Shown: positions 35,385-44,944, numbered from the stretch's first letter. The stretch: 64,000 bases of DNA from Rhizobium sp. ACO-34A (GCA_002600635.1 CP021373.1:430145-494144), one strand, 5' to 3'. Numbers and translations are program-made. Notes: generated by a model not told the origin, from the sequence alone.

Positions 35385-36553
35385 ATTTCGATATTACCGA
35401 AGAACAGCAGATGATGCTGGAAACCGCCCGCCAGATCGGCGAGCAGTTCGGGCTGGAATACTGGCGCGAGAAAGACAAGAAGAAGGACTATCCGCACGAA
35501 ATCTGGCAGGCCATCTGCGATGCCGGAATAGCGGGCACCATGTTCCCGGTCGAATATGGCGGCGTCGGATTGGGACTGGTCGATCTGGCGCTCTGCATCG
35601 AGGAACTGTGCAAGGCAGCGGCCGGCTCTACCCTTGCCCAGATGTTCATGCTCAATCCTGTCTTCGGCGGCGTAGCGGTCAACCGCTACGGTACGGACGA
35701 AATGAAGCGTGACTGGCTTCCCGCGCTTTGCGACGGAAGCATGACCTTCTGCATGGCGCTCACCGAGCCTGATGCGGGCACCAACTCCCTCAACATGAAG
35801 ACCCGTGCGGAGCGCGTAGAGGGCGGCTGGTCCATTGCCGGGCAGAAGATCTGGATCACCGGCGTCGCCGCCTCGCAGAAAATGCTGGTCGTGGCGCGCA
35901 CCACCCCGCTTACCGAAGTGGCCAGGAAGACCCAGGGCATCAGTCTCTTCATGATCGATACCGACCGCGAAGGTGTCAGCCATACCGAGATCGAGAAGGT
36001 CGGGACGAATACGCTGTCCTCCTCCGTGGTCTATCTCGACAAGGTTTTTGCGGCAGACAACGAAGTGATCGGCACCATAGACGAGGGCTGGAGCCAGCTT
36101 CTCGACATCCTCAACTCCGAGCGCATCGTGACCACGGCAGGGCTCATCGGGACGGGGCAACTGGCATTGCGCCTCGGCGTCGACTACGCTCGGGATCGAA
36201 AGGTCTTCGATGGACGGCCGATCGGCAGCTATCAGGGCCTGCAGTTTCCGCTGGCCCAGCACTGGGCGGAACTTGAAGCCGCGAAGTTGCTGAACCTCAA
36301 GGCCGCCAGCAATTTCGACCGGGGTCTTCCGTTCGGTTCGGAAAGCAACGCCGCCAAGCTCATTGCTGCCCAAGCGGCCTGCGGCGCCACCGAACGGAGC
36401 ATGCAGGTGATGGGCGGCATGGGATATTCCAAGGAATATCACGTCGAACGGCTGTGGCGCGATGCGCGGCTCTTCCGTTTTGCGCCCGTTTCCGAGGAGA
36501 TGATCCTGAACTATATCTCGACGTTCAATCTCGGCCTGCCGAGATCGTATTAA
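35381..36553 (+). CDS. Acyl-CoA dehydrogenase
   Basis: Product is 390 residues, overlapping the E2 stop (ATGA). FAD-binding motifs are MALTEPDAGTNSLNMKTRAE and WSIAGQKIWITGVAASQKML. The C-terminal domain has QVMGGMGYSKEYHVERLWRD. Where many family members have YEGTS with the catalytic Glu, this reads FAPVS. The base may therefore sit elsewhere, as in isovaleryl-CoA-type enzymes (inference). It ends in GLPRSY. It should introduce a double bond into the acyl-CoA made by the ligase encoded next. Confidence 0.88.
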   Translation: MNFDITEEQQMMLETARQIGEQFGLEYWREKDKKKDYPHEIWQAICDAGIAGTMFPVEYGGVGLGLVDLALCIEELCKAAAGSTLAQMFMLNPVFGGVAVNRYGTDEMKRDWLPALCDGSMTFCMALTEPDAGTNSLNMKTRAERVEGGWSIAGQKIWITGVAASQKMLVVARTTPLTEVARKTQGISLFMIDTDREGVSHTEIEKVGTNTLSSSVVYLDKVFAADNEVIGTIDEGWSQLLDILNSERIVTTAGLIGTGQLALRLGVDYARDRKVFDGRPIGSYQGLQFPLAQHWAELEAAKLLNLKAASNFDRGLPFGSESNAAKLIAAQAACGATERSMQVMGGMGYSKEYHVERLWRDARLFRFAPVSEEMILNYISTFNLGLPRSY

Positions 36554-36562
36554 GGAGGAACG

Positions 36563-38113
36563 ATGTTCAACCTGTCACGGTTCATCACACAAAACGCCCG
36601 AACGACTCCCGAGGCTGAGGCGCTGGTCTACGAGGATGTTCGCCTGGACTGGCGGAACCTCGAGGCGCGTGTCGGCCATCTTGCCTACGGCCTTCGACAA
36701 CATGGCGTCAAGGAAGGCTCGATCGTCGCATTGCTGATGAAGAACAGCCTGGCCTATGCCGAGCTGATCTATGCCATCGGTCATATCGGAGCCATTGTTC
36801 TGCCGCTGAACTTCCGCCTTTCAGCCGACGAGGTGCGCTACATCACCGCCCATGCGGGCGCCGATCTGATCTTCGCAGACGAATTGTTCCTAGCAGCAGC
36901 AGAAAACGCCGAACTCCCGGTTGTTGTGGTTGATGAGGCCGGCCAGCGCGATCTCGGCGCAGTGCTCACGCCAGTCCAGGCGGGGCGAAGGCAGGTCGGC
37001 ATCGTGCCGCGCGGGCGAAACGACATCTTCCGGCTGATGTACACCTCCGGAACGACATCCCGGCCGAAGGGCGTGGTCCATACCTATGACAACTACTACT
37101 GGAAGTGCTACGACCATATCCTTACCCTTGGCCTGACCAATGCCAGTCGCCTTCTCATCGTCGGCCCGATGTATCATGTCGGCGGCTGCGACCTTCCGGG
37201 CCTCGCCGTCCATCTGGCGGGAGGACTCATTCTGATCCAGCGCGATTTCGATCCCCGCAACGTGCTGGAGGGGATCGCCCGTGAGCGGATCAATGGCGTC
37301 TGGCTCGCTCCGGTGATGAGCAACGATATCTTGGCTCTGCCAAAGGTGAAGGAAACAGACCATGCGTCGCTGCGCTGGTGCATCGCTGGCGGCGAGCGTA
37401 CTCCGGAATCGCGCATCCGCGCCTTCATGGAGCATTTTCCGAACGCCCGGTATATCGACGCCTACGGGATGACGGAAACCTGCTCGGGCGACACTATGAT
37501 GAATCCAGGTCGCGAGTTGGAAAAAATCGGTTCGGTTGGACGTCCCCTGCGTTTTGTCGAAATCGAAATTCGCGATGACGACGGCAATCTCCTCCTCGCA
37601 GGCCAGGAGGGCGAGATCTGCATGCGCGGCCCCAAGGTCATGCGCGAATACTGGCGCGATCCCGACACGACCGCCGCGACGTTCCATTCCGACGGATTCC
37701 TGCGTTCAGGCGACGTTGGCTATATGGACGAGGACGGCTTCCTCTTCATCACCGACAGGCAGAAGGACATGATCATCTCGGGCGGCGAGAACATCGCTTC
37801 GTCCGAGGTGGAACGGGTGATCTACGACCATCCCGCCGTCAAGGAGGCGGCCGTGTTCGCCCGGGCCCATCCGCGCTGGGGAGAGATCGCCGTCGCGGCC
37901 GTCGTGCTCGCCGAGAACCGGAGCTTGAGCTTCGAGGAACTGCTGCAACATTGTCAAAAGTCGCTGGCGAAGTTTAAATGCCCCAAGGATTTGGTGATCC
38001 TGCCGGAATTGCCGCGCAATCCTTCCGGAAAAGTGCTCAAGCGCGTCTTGAGGGATCGTGACAGGCAAGGGCAACTCGATGCAGTGTCAGCCATGGAAGC
38101 AGCCAGCAGATAA
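36563..38113 (+). CDS. AMP-dependent acyl-CoA ligase
   Basis: Product is 516 residues. The ATP/AMP signature MYTSGTTSRPKGVVHT spans 159-174; YGMTE, GDVGYMDEDGFLFITDRQKD and a C-terminal PSGKVLKR with catalytic Lys490 follow. It activates a carboxylic acid with ATP and CoA and is the likely entry step after uptake by the Liv-type transporter. It starts nine bases after the dehydrogenase stop and follows a TAAGGAGG ribosome site. The acid-binding pocket cannot be read by eye. Confidence 0.9.
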   Translation: MFNLSRFITQNARTTPEAEALVYEDVRLDWRNLEARVGHLAYGLRQHGVKEGSIVALLMKNSLAYAELIYAIGHIGAIVLPLNFRLSADEVRYITAHAGADLIFADELFLAAAENAELPVVVVDEAGQRDLGAVLTPVQAGRRQVGIVPRGRNDIFRLMYTSGTTSRPKGVVHTYDNYYWKCYDHILTLGLTNASRLLIVGPMYHVGGCDLPGLAVHLAGGLILIQRDFDPRNVLEGIARERINGVWLAPVMSNDILALPKVKETDHASLRWCIAGGERTPESRIRAFMEHFPNARYIDAYGMTETCSGDTMMNPGRELEKIGSVGRPLRFVEIEIRDDDGNLLLAGQEGEICMRGPKVMREYWRDPDTTAATFHSDGFLRSGDVGYMDEDGFLFITDRQKDMIISGGENIASSEVERVIYDHPAVKEAAVFARAHPRWGEIAVAAVVLAENRSLSFEELLQHCQKSLAKFKCPKDLVILPELPRNPSGKVLKRVLRDRDRQGQLDAVSAMEAASR

Positions 38114-38122
38114 GTCGGAAGA

Positions 38123-38761
38123 ATGAACAAGGGACTCCTGAACAAACGCGGCGTCCGTCGCCTGTCGCGTGACGAAAAAGCCAGGTTCACGCGAGAAAGC
38201 CTGCTCGCCGCCGGCTGCAAGGTGATCGCAGCGGAAGGCTATGTCTCTGCATCCATAACAAAGATCGCCGAGACGGCCGGCGTGGCGCAGGGCACCTTCT
38301 ACAACTACTTTATCGACCGACAGGCCCTGTTCGACGAAATCCTCCCTTATGAAGGCCTGCGCATGCTGACGGCGATCGAGCAGGAGGCTCGAAAGTCGGC
38401 TCCCGGCCTTGAGCGTGAACTGACACGCTTCAACGCATTCCTGCGTTATGTCGCGGAAAATGACGGCTTCTACCGTGTCCTCTACGAGGCCGAGATTTTT
38501 GCGCCGGAAGCTCACCGCATCCACATGGACAACATCGTTTCGGGCTATCGCCGTTCGCTCAAGCGCGGCATTGCTGCGGGTCGCATCCCCTTGCTGTCCG
38601 ACGAAAAGATCGATTGCATCATTTATCAGCTCCTCGGCATGCGCGCCTACGCCGCCATGCAGATCCACTACGAAAAGAACGCCGACCACAGGATACGCAT
38701 CATCGAGGATTCGATGGACATCTATGAACGCATCATCCGGGCGACTTTGCTGATCGCTTGA
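38123..38761 (+). CDS. TetR-family transcriptional regulator
   Basis: Product is 212 residues. The N-terminal HTH reads TRESLLAAGCKVIAAEGYVS, then ITKIAETAGVAQGTFYNYF with the canonical TFYNYF turn. The C-terminal ligand domain is all-helical. It is the last gene of the operon, nine bases after the ligase stop. It probably represses the operon in the absence of the substrate or its CoA ester, acting at the palindrome at 25569-25590 (inference). Confidence 0.88.
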   Translation: MNKGLLNKRGVRRLSRDEKARFTRESLLAAGCKVIAAEGYVSASITKIAETAGVAQGTFYNYFIDRQALFDEILPYEGLRMLTAIEQEARKSAPGLERELTRFNAFLRYVAENDGFYRVLYEAEIFAPEAHRIHMDNIVSGYRRSLKRGIAAGRIPLLSDEKIDCIIYQLLGMRAYAAMQIHYEKNADHRIRIIEDSMDIYERIIRATLLIA

Positions 38762-39165
38762 ACAGATAGCAACCTGTTGGCGGCGATCCTTCCCCCAAGA
38801 TTCCTCTTGGATGATAGTGATCACGACCGCGAACTTCATTCCCCTGTCGAGCGGCCCCAACCAGGTCCACGATTATCCCCGTGGCAGTCGAGATGAGAAT
38901 ATAGCCGTCGCCAACCCCGAGCCAACATGGCCCGTGTCCCAGCTTGTACAACCAAAACGACGATAATCGCGCGCTGGCAGTGCCGGGCAATCATCGGGAA
39001 GCCACAGTCTCGCCCGTCATAACGTGGTCCATAGGCGGCAGTTCTCTCCTTTGCTCCGCTTGGGCAAACGGAGCAAATAGCATCGCAGATGCGACTGCGG
39101 ACTGCTTCTTCATCTGAATCTCCTGCCTCGAAAAGGAGGCGTCAGGACAGATAAAAGACAACACC
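38762..39165. other. Gene-free stretch after the catabolic operon
   Basis: No convincing gene in 404 bases. The only structure seen is a short hairpin, CCAAGA-TTCC-TCTTGG at 38795-38810, 34 bases after the TetR stop. It may end the operon transcript, although no T-run follows. Confidence 0.5.
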
Positions 39166-39777
39166 TCATCTAAGGAGATCCGCCGCGAACTGAAACACCT
39201 GCTTCCCTTTCTTTAGAGTAGTAGCTGGCGCTTCCGCAACATACCCGAGGAATTCGCGGCCGCTGTGCGCTACCGATAACGGCTCGGTTTCCGGAACAGC
39301 CGAAACCTCTGACTGTGACGTATCCATCTGCGGGATTCGCTCGGTCTCCGGGCGATTGGCGATCAGGGGATCGCGGGTATCGCAATATGGCAGGCAGCGA
39401 TCGTACCGTTGAACTTCCGCATATATGGTATTGGCGGCTGGTTTCTTGGCAGTGGCCACGCTGGCGCGAAGAGTTTCCAGGCTAGGTAAATCAATACGTT
39501 TGGCTGGGCTTTGGTCTTGCGTCGCCAAAAGTTCCTGACGGATATTGGAGGAGTTTTCCGCAGTTGCAGCGTTTTCAGCTATTTTCTCCTTCTCCGTCTC
39601 TTTGGGCCGGCTCGAGACGAGTTCATTGCCGTTGTCAGGTGACATCGCGACGTGTGGAGAACCATCACCGGCAACAGCGTAAACCAGAAACACACCCAGT
39701 CCGGCGATGCTGAAAAGAACGCCCATGTTCCAGATCTTCTCAAGCTTTTCGTGTAGCGTCATCTGCAGCGGGGCCAT
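39166..39777 (-). CDS. Membrane-anchored protein of unknown function with CLPYC motif
   Basis: Product is 203 residues; the ATG at 39777 follows AGGAGAAAACG. A cytoplasmic N-terminus (LHEKLEKIWNM) leads to one membrane helix (GVLFSIAGLGVFLVYAVAG, about 19-37). A Ser/Glu/Ala-rich linker follows, then a conserved-looking patch IYAEVQRYDRCLPYCDTRDP with two Cys three residues apart, and an amphipathic C-terminal helix. The bulk is probably periplasmic, so the Cys pair could form a disulphide or bind metal. No family is recognised. A TGTTG-type site lies 85 bases upstream. Confidence 0.6.
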   Translation of the reverse strand: MAPLQMTLHEKLEKIWNMGVLFSIAGLGVFLVYAVAGDGSPHVAMSPDNGNELVSSRPKETEKEKIAENAATAENSSNIRQELLATQDQSPAKRIDLPSLETLRASVATAKKPAANTIYAEVQRYDRCLPYCDTRDPLIANRPETERIPQMDTSQSEVSAVPETEPLSVAHSGREFLGYVAEAPATTLKKGKQVFQFAADLLR

Positions 39778-39862
39778 CGTTTTCTCCTATGAGTTGGAAG
39801 TGCAGTTTGAGCCCGACTTTGTGGCGCTTTCGGCCAGGGAATGTGGTCGGATGACGGCTTGA

Positions 39863-39880
39863 CGTGAAGAAATGTTGTGG
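39863..39880 (-). promoter_or_regulatory. TGTTG-type direct-repeat site 9
   Basis: Plus strand CGTGAAGAAATGTTGTGG, 14/18 to the consensus. The spacer GAAGAAA and proximal TGTTG match well and the distal half-site is weak. It lies 85 bases before the start at 39777. Confidence 0.5.
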
Positions 39881-39918
39881 CGGTCACGGAACACGCTTCC
39901 GGAGCAAGGCAGAAGCCC

Positions 39919-40332
39919 TCAGATCTCTCCCGATACGACGGGGGAAGAGAGTTCGACAATATCCTGAATACCCGCAGGCTGCTCCGTCACAGGATCCCGA
40001 TCATCTTTCGGGGGGCAGGTTGCCGGGGCCGGATTCAGACCGAAAATCTCGTGGACGACCCGAAGGATTCGCAATGTGTCACTGTGGTCACACGAATAGT
40101 ATCGACACTGGGCCGCCCTTCGAACTTTGACAATCCCCACTTCCCGAAGGCGCGTCAGATGTTGGCTGAGCGCTGATGAAGACAACTCAACCTCGGCGGC
40201 AAGGCTCGTTACGTCCCATTCTCCACGGGAGAGGATCACGCAGATGAGCAGCCGCTTGGGATTGCCTAAATAACGGAGCAGTTCCGCCTCTTTCTCCAAC
40301 CGCTCTTCCAAATGAGCCTGATCCGAATACAT
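39919..40332 (-). CDS. ArsR-family winged-helix regulator, possibly thiol-sensing
   Basis: Product is 137 residues. The winged helix reads LLRYLGNPKRLLICVILSRG, LAAEVELSSSALSQHLTRLR and VRRAAQCRYYSC. Cys31 (LLICVIL) and Cys106 (PAPATCPP) occupy places roughly like the redox cysteine pair of BigR/SqrR persulfide sensors; Cys76 and Cys81 are extra. Classical ArsR metal-site motifs (ELCVCDL) are absent. It follows the RND pump gene on the same strand with a 129-base gap and may regulate it or itself. The sensing role is inference. Confidence 0.82.
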   Translation of the reverse strand: MYSDQAHLEERLEKEAELLRYLGNPKRLLICVILSRGEWDVTSLAAEVELSSSALSQHLTRLREVGIVKVRRAAQCRYYSCDHSDTLRILRVVHEIFGLNPAPATCPPKDDRDPVTEQPAGIQDIVELSSPVVSGEI

Positions 40333-40461
40333 GAAGTTGCTCTCTGTTGGGTAATTGTCGGAAATCCACCCGATCAGCCTAAACGGAGCCCTTGCAGTCT
40401 TTTGTTCTGTTTTATTCAGTAATATTGCGCATCGGTGTGGGGAGCGGTGAAACGCTCGATC

Positions 40462-43400
40462 TCATTGTGAAGTCGATCCAGCGTCCTCGCCATGAACAAG
40501 CGGCTGTTCCTCGGGTTTACGCGCTTGCGCTATCTTCACGACGGTCACGAAGAACACCGGCACGAAGAAGATGGCGAGCACGGTCGCGGAAATCATGCCG
40601 CCCATGACGCCGGTGCCGATGGCGCGCTGGCTGGCCGAACCGGCGCCGCTCGCGATCGTCAGGGGTACGACGCCGAGCGTGAAGGCGAGCGAGGTCATCA
40701 GGATAGGCCGGAAGCGGAGATGCGCCGCCTCCACCGCCGCGTCGCGGATCGATTTACCCTGCTCGCGCAGATCCTTGGCGAACTCGATGATCAGGATGGC
40801 GTTCTTGGCTGACAGGCCGATGATGGTGATGAGGCCGACCTTGAAGTAGACGTCGTTCGGCATGTCGCGCAGCATCACTGCGGCGAGCGAGCCGATAATG
40901 CCGAGCGGGATCACCAGCATGACAGACAGGGGGATCGCCCAGCTTTCGTAGAGCGCGGCCAGGCACAGGAAAACCAGCAGGCAGGAAAGCCCGAGCAGCA
41001 TCGGCACCTGCGCACCGGACTGGATTTCCTGAAGCGACTGGCCGCTCCACTCGTAGCCGAAACCCGAGGGAAGCAGGCCGGCGATCCGCTCCACCTCGGC
41101 GATGGCGTCGCCGGAGGAATGGCCCGGCGCAGCCTGCCCGCTGATGCGGATCGCCGGGAAGCCGTTGTAGCCGACAAGCTGCGTCGGCCCCTTCGACCAG
41201 TCATAGGCGGCGAAGGCCGAGATCGGCACCATGCCGCCGTCGCCGTTGCGCACGCTCATGTTCATGATGTCGAAGATGTTGCCGCGCTTGCCGGGCTCGG
41301 CCTGCACCGTCACCCTCTGCATGCGGCCGGCATTGGGAAAGTCGTTGACGTAGGCCGAGCCGGTATTGGTGCTGATCGTCTGGTTGATGTCGGCGAAGGT
41401 CACGCCGAAGGCGTTCGCTTTCTCGCGGTCGATCGTCAGCACCATCTGCGGCGCATCCGCAAGCCCCTCCTCGCGCACGCCGGCGAGAACCGGGCTCTTG
41501 CGCGCCTCGGCAAGAAACTGGTCACGCGCCGCCGACAGCGCCGCGTAACCGCGGTTGCCGCGATCCTGAAGCCGGAAGGCGAAACCGTTCGTCGCCCCGA
41601 GCCCGGAGATCGCCGGCGGCGCGGTGGCGAAGGCTGCGGCGTCCTTGATCGACTGGAAGGCTCCGTTGAGCTTCTGCGCGACGAGCGTGGCAGCCTGTTC
41701 CGCGCCGCGTTCGCTCCAGTCCTTCAATGTCATGAAGACTATCGCCGCATTCTCGCCCGCGCCGGAGAAGCTGAAGCCGTTGATGGCGACGACGCGGGTG
41801 ACGGCGGGATCGTCCAGCACGATCTTCTCCATCGTCTCTACGGATTCGAGCGTGCGTGCTGCCGTCGCGTCCGCCGGCCCCTGCACCTGCGCCAGCAGCG
41901 TTCCCTGATCCTCGACCGGCAGGAAATCGGTGGGAAGCCGCGCGAACATATAGGCCGTCGCTGCGACGACGACGAGATAGACCAGCATCACCCGACCGCT
42001 CGTGCGCAGCAGGCCGCCCACCCAGCCGCTGTACGTGCGCGACGTGCTGTCGAAACCCCGGTTGAACCAGCCGAAGAACCCCTTCCTGGCATGGGCGTGG
42101 CCCTTCTCGATGGGCTTCAGAAAGGTGGCGCAGAGCGCCGGCGTCAGCGACAGCGCCAGGAATGCGGAGAACAGGATGGAGGCGACCATGGTCAGAGCGA
42201 ACTGCTTGTAGATGACGCCGACCGCTCCGGGGAAAAATGCCATGGGAACGAAGACCGACGTCAGCACCAGCGTGATGCCGATGACGGCCCCGGTGATCTG
42301 CTTCATCGCCTTCTTCGTCGCCTCCTTCGGCGAAAGCCCCTCCTCCATCATGATGCGCTCGACATTCTCGACCACGACGATGGCGTCGTCGACGAGGATG
42401 CCGATGGCGAGCACCATGCCGAACATGGTGAGCACGTTGATGGAGAAGCCGAGCACCAGCATGACGGCGCAGGCGCCGAGCAGCGCGATCGGCACGACGA
42501 CGGTGGGGATGACCGTGTAGCGGATATTCTGCAGGAACAGGAACATCACGGCGAAGACCAGCACCACGGCCTCCAGCAGCGTGTGCAGCACCTTCTCGAT
42601 GGAGATCGAAACGAAGGGCGTCGTGTCGTAGGGGATCGACCACGCGATGTCCTCGGGGAAGGACGGCGCCAGTTCCGCCATCCTCTCACGGATCGCCCCC
42701 GCCGCCGAAAGCGCGTTGCCGCCCGGTGCAAGCTCTATGGCCGCGCCGGATGCCGCCTTGCCATTGATCCGGGTCGACGTGCTGTAGCTTTCCGCGCCCA
42801 CTTCGATGCGGGCGACATCGCGCAGCCGCACGGTGGAGCCGTCCGACTGCGCGCGCAATACGATCGCTCCGAATTCCTCCGGCGTGACGAGCTGGCCCTT
42901 GATCAGCAGCGATCCCGTGGTGCGCCGCTCAGGTCCCACCGGGGCCGCGCCGACGCGGCCGGCCGCGACCTGCGCATTCTGCGAATGGATGGCGTCGGTG
43001 ACATCGGAGGGGGACAGATTGAAGCCGAGCAGCCTGTCCGGATCGATCCAGACGCGCATGGCGCGTTCGCTGCCGAAGAGCTGAACATTCCCGATGCCGG
43101 GAATGCGGCGCAGTTCGTTGGCGACGTTTCGGCTCATGTAGTCGCCGAGGGCCAGCCCGTCCATGTCGCCGCTCTTCGAAGTCAACGCCACCAGCAGCAA
43201 CGTGCCACTGCTGGCGGCAGTGACTGTGATGCCGCGCTGCACGATGGCGGCGGGAAGCCGCGCTTCCACCCGTCGCACCCGGTTCTGCACCTCGACGGCG
43301 GCGTTGTCCGGATCTGTCCCCGGCTCGAAGGTCACGGTGATGTTGATGGCGCCGGAAGCATCCGAGGTCGATTCATAATAGAGCAGGCCCGGCACGCCAT

Positions 43401-43608
43401 TGAGCTGCTCCTCGATCAGCCGCGTGACGCCCTCGTAGGTATCCTCCGGCGAGGCGCCCGGATAGGTCCCGGAAATCTTGATCTGCGGCGGCGCGACGTT
43501 CGGATATTGCGTGATCGGCAGCGCCGTCAGGGAAAGGATGCCCGCCAGCATGATGGCGATGGAGAGAACCCAGGCGAAGACAGGGCGGTCGATGAAGAAG
43601 GCAGCCAT
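40462..43608 (-). CDS. RND efflux pump inner-membrane transporter (HAE1/AcrB family)
   Basis: Product is 1048 residues, the standard length. The first helix reads FFIDRPVFAWVLSIAIMLAG. The proton-relay Asp pair is in GILVDDAIVVVENVERIM. GFSINVLTMFGMVLAIG and the repeated porter and docking domains complete the 12-helix architecture. It exports drugs, detergents or other amphiphiles from the periplasm with its fusion protein, encoded six bases upstream. No outer-membrane factor is in this window. A TGTTG-type site precedes the operon. Confidence 0.95.
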   Translation of the reverse strand: MAAFFIDRPVFAWVLSIAIMLAGILSLTALPITQYPNVAPPQIKISGTYPGASPEDTYEGVTRLIEEQLNGVPGLLYYESTSDASGAINITVTFEPGTDPDNAAVEVQNRVRRVEARLPAAIVQRGITVTAASSGTLLLVALTSKSGDMDGLALGDYMSRNVANELRRIPGIGNVQLFGSERAMRVWIDPDRLLGFNLSPSDVTDAIHSQNAQVAAGRVGAAPVGPERRTTGSLLIKGQLVTPEEFGAIVLRAQSDGSTVRLRDVARIEVGAESYSTSTRINGKAASGAAIELAPGGNALSAAGAIRERMAELAPSFPEDIAWSIPYDTTPFVSISIEKVLHTLLEAVVLVFAVMFLFLQNIRYTVIPTVVVPIALLGACAVMLVLGFSINVLTMFGMVLAIGILVDDAIVVVENVERIMMEEGLSPKEATKKAMKQITGAVIGITLVLTSVFVPMAFFPGAVGVIYKQFALTMVASILFSAFLALSLTPALCATFLKPIEKGHAHARKGFFGWFNRGFDSTSRTYSGWVGGLLRTSGRVMLVYLVVVAATAYMFARLPTDFLPVEDQGTLLAQVQGPADATAARTLESVETMEKIVLDDPAVTRVVAINGFSFSGAGENAAIVFMTLKDWSERGAEQAATLVAQKLNGAFQSIKDAAAFATAPPAISGLGATNGFAFRLQDRGNRGYAALSAARDQFLAEARKSPVLAGVREEGLADAPQMVLTIDREKANAFGVTFADINQTISTNTGSAYVNDFPNAGRMQRVTVQAEPGKRGNIFDIMNMSVRNGDGGMVPISAFAAYDWSKGPTQLVGYNGFPAIRISGQAAPGHSSGDAIAEVERIAGLLPSGFGYEWSGQSLQEIQSGAQVPMLLGLSCLLVFLCLAALYESWAIPLSVMLVIPLGIIGSLAAVMLRDMPNDVYFKVGLITIIGLSAKNAILIIEFAKDLREQGKSIRDAAVEAAHLRFRPILMTSLAFTLGVVPLTIASGAGSASQRAIGTGVMGGMISATVLAIFFVPVFFVTVVKIAQARKPEEQPLVHGEDAGSTSQ

Positions 43609-43614
43609 CTGGTA

Positions 43615-44790
43615 TCAACCCCTGTCCGTATTTCCGGTTCGGGCAAGGACGGGATTCGTCCAGGGTTCCGGAACAACCTTCACACCCGGCGCGATCCTCT
43701 GGAATCCTTCCACGACCACCCGGTCGCCGACGCCGAGGCCGCTCGCAATGACCCAGCGACCATCCAGAAGCCAGCCAAGCTGGACGTTACGGACTTCCAC
43801 CTTGTCGTCCGCTCCGACCACGTAGAGCTGCGATTTCCCGGCGGTGTCACGCTGAACCGCCTGCTCCGGCACGGCGAGCGCGCCCTTCATCGAGGCCTGC
43901 TCCATCCGTGCCCTCACAAACATGCCCGGCAGCAGGTTCGTGTCGGGGTTGGGAAATTCGGCTCGCAGAATGACCTGTCCTGTCGCGGCGTTCACCACGG
44001 CCTCGGAAAACAGAAGGCGTCCGTCATGCGGGTATAACGTTCCTTCCGCCGACATCAGCCTGAGAACGGCGCTGCCCGATGTATCCGCCTGTAGTCTGCC
44101 TTCAGTCACCGCGTTCTTGAGCGCGATGAGGCTGTCAGCGGGCTGGGTGAAGTCCGCATAGATGGGATCCATCTGCTGGATGGTCGCCATGACGTCGGAG
44201 GTCGGGCTGACCAGCGCGCCCTCGGTGACGAGGGCGCGGCCGATGCGGCCGGAGATCGGTGCCCGGATTTCGGTATATTGCAGTTCGAGCTGGGCAGTTC
44301 TGAGATCCGCACGCGCCCGTTCGACATCGGCATTGCTTTGCACGGCCTGGGCGACAGCGCTTTCGGTCGTCTCCCGGCTGGCGACGCCACCTTGCAACAG
44401 TTGCGTCTGGCGGTCCGCCTTCTGCTGGGCAAGCGTCTGCGCGGCGATCGCCGAATCCAGTGTCGCCTGTGCGGAGGCCACCTTGGCCCTGAAAGGCTCG
44501 GGATCGATGATGTAGAGAACGTCGCCTTCGCGAATTGTCGCCCCCTGCTCGAAGACGCGCCTGAGGACCATGCCGGTGATGCGCGGGCGGACATCGGCCG
44601 TTACCATCGGCGCCACGCGTCCAGGCAGTTCCGTGATCACCGGCAGCGTCTCCGACCGCGTTTCCACGACAGAAACCTTGACTGTGAATGGAGATGCTGC
44701 CTGCGTTTTCTTTTCCTCGGAGCATCCGATCAACGCGGTACAAACGCAGGATATCAGCAGGAAAACGCGTCCCTTCGGCAAATGCGGCAT
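43615..44790 (-). CDS. RND efflux periplasmic adaptor lipoprotein
   Basis: Product is 391 residues from the ATG at 44790 (GAAGGG upstream); the longer frame from 44886 lacks support. The signal peptide ends in lipobox ALIGC. Domain order is typical: beta-barrel and lipoyl halves (PRITGMVLRRVFEQGATIRE and YTEIRAPISGRIGRALVTEG) around a coiled-coil hairpin with RQTQLLQGGVASRETTESAV, then the membrane-proximal domain. It links the pump to an outer-membrane channel. The operon promoter faces that of the porin gene. Confidence 0.92.
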   Translation of the reverse strand: MPHLPKGRVFLLISCVCTALIGCSEEKKTQAASPFTVKVSVVETRSETLPVITELPGRVAPMVTADVRPRITGMVLRRVFEQGATIREGDVLYIIDPEPFRAKVASAQATLDSAIAAQTLAQQKADRQTQLLQGGVASRETTESAVAQAVQSNADVERARADLRTAQLELQYTEIRAPISGRIGRALVTEGALVSPTSDVMATIQQMDPIYADFTQPADSLIALKNAVTEGRLQADTSGSAVLRLMSAEGTLYPHDGRLLFSEAVVNAATGQVILRAEFPNPDTNLLPGMFVRARMEQASMKGALAVPEQAVQRDTAGKSQLYVVGADDKVEVRNVQLGWLLDGRWVIASGLGVGDRVVVEGFQRIAPGVKVVPEPWTNPVLARTGNTDRG

Positions 44791-44944
44791 AGAAAACCCT
44801 TCGCAATTCAACGCCCGCAGGCCAACCGAATGGCCTGCGGGTTTCCAGCGGAGCGGAGAGTTTGCACAGTCCGGACATGACGGCATGTGCCGCTCCGTTT
44901 TCGCGATAGTCTACGAGAGCCGGATGTTGCGGTTGCTGTTTTCT

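Noticed and set aside
41119..44037. 972-codon open frame on the plus strand
   Set aside because: It is antisense to the RND pump and adaptor genes. Its predicted protein is Arg/Gly/His-rich low complexity, which is the usual mirror of GC-rich coding DNA.
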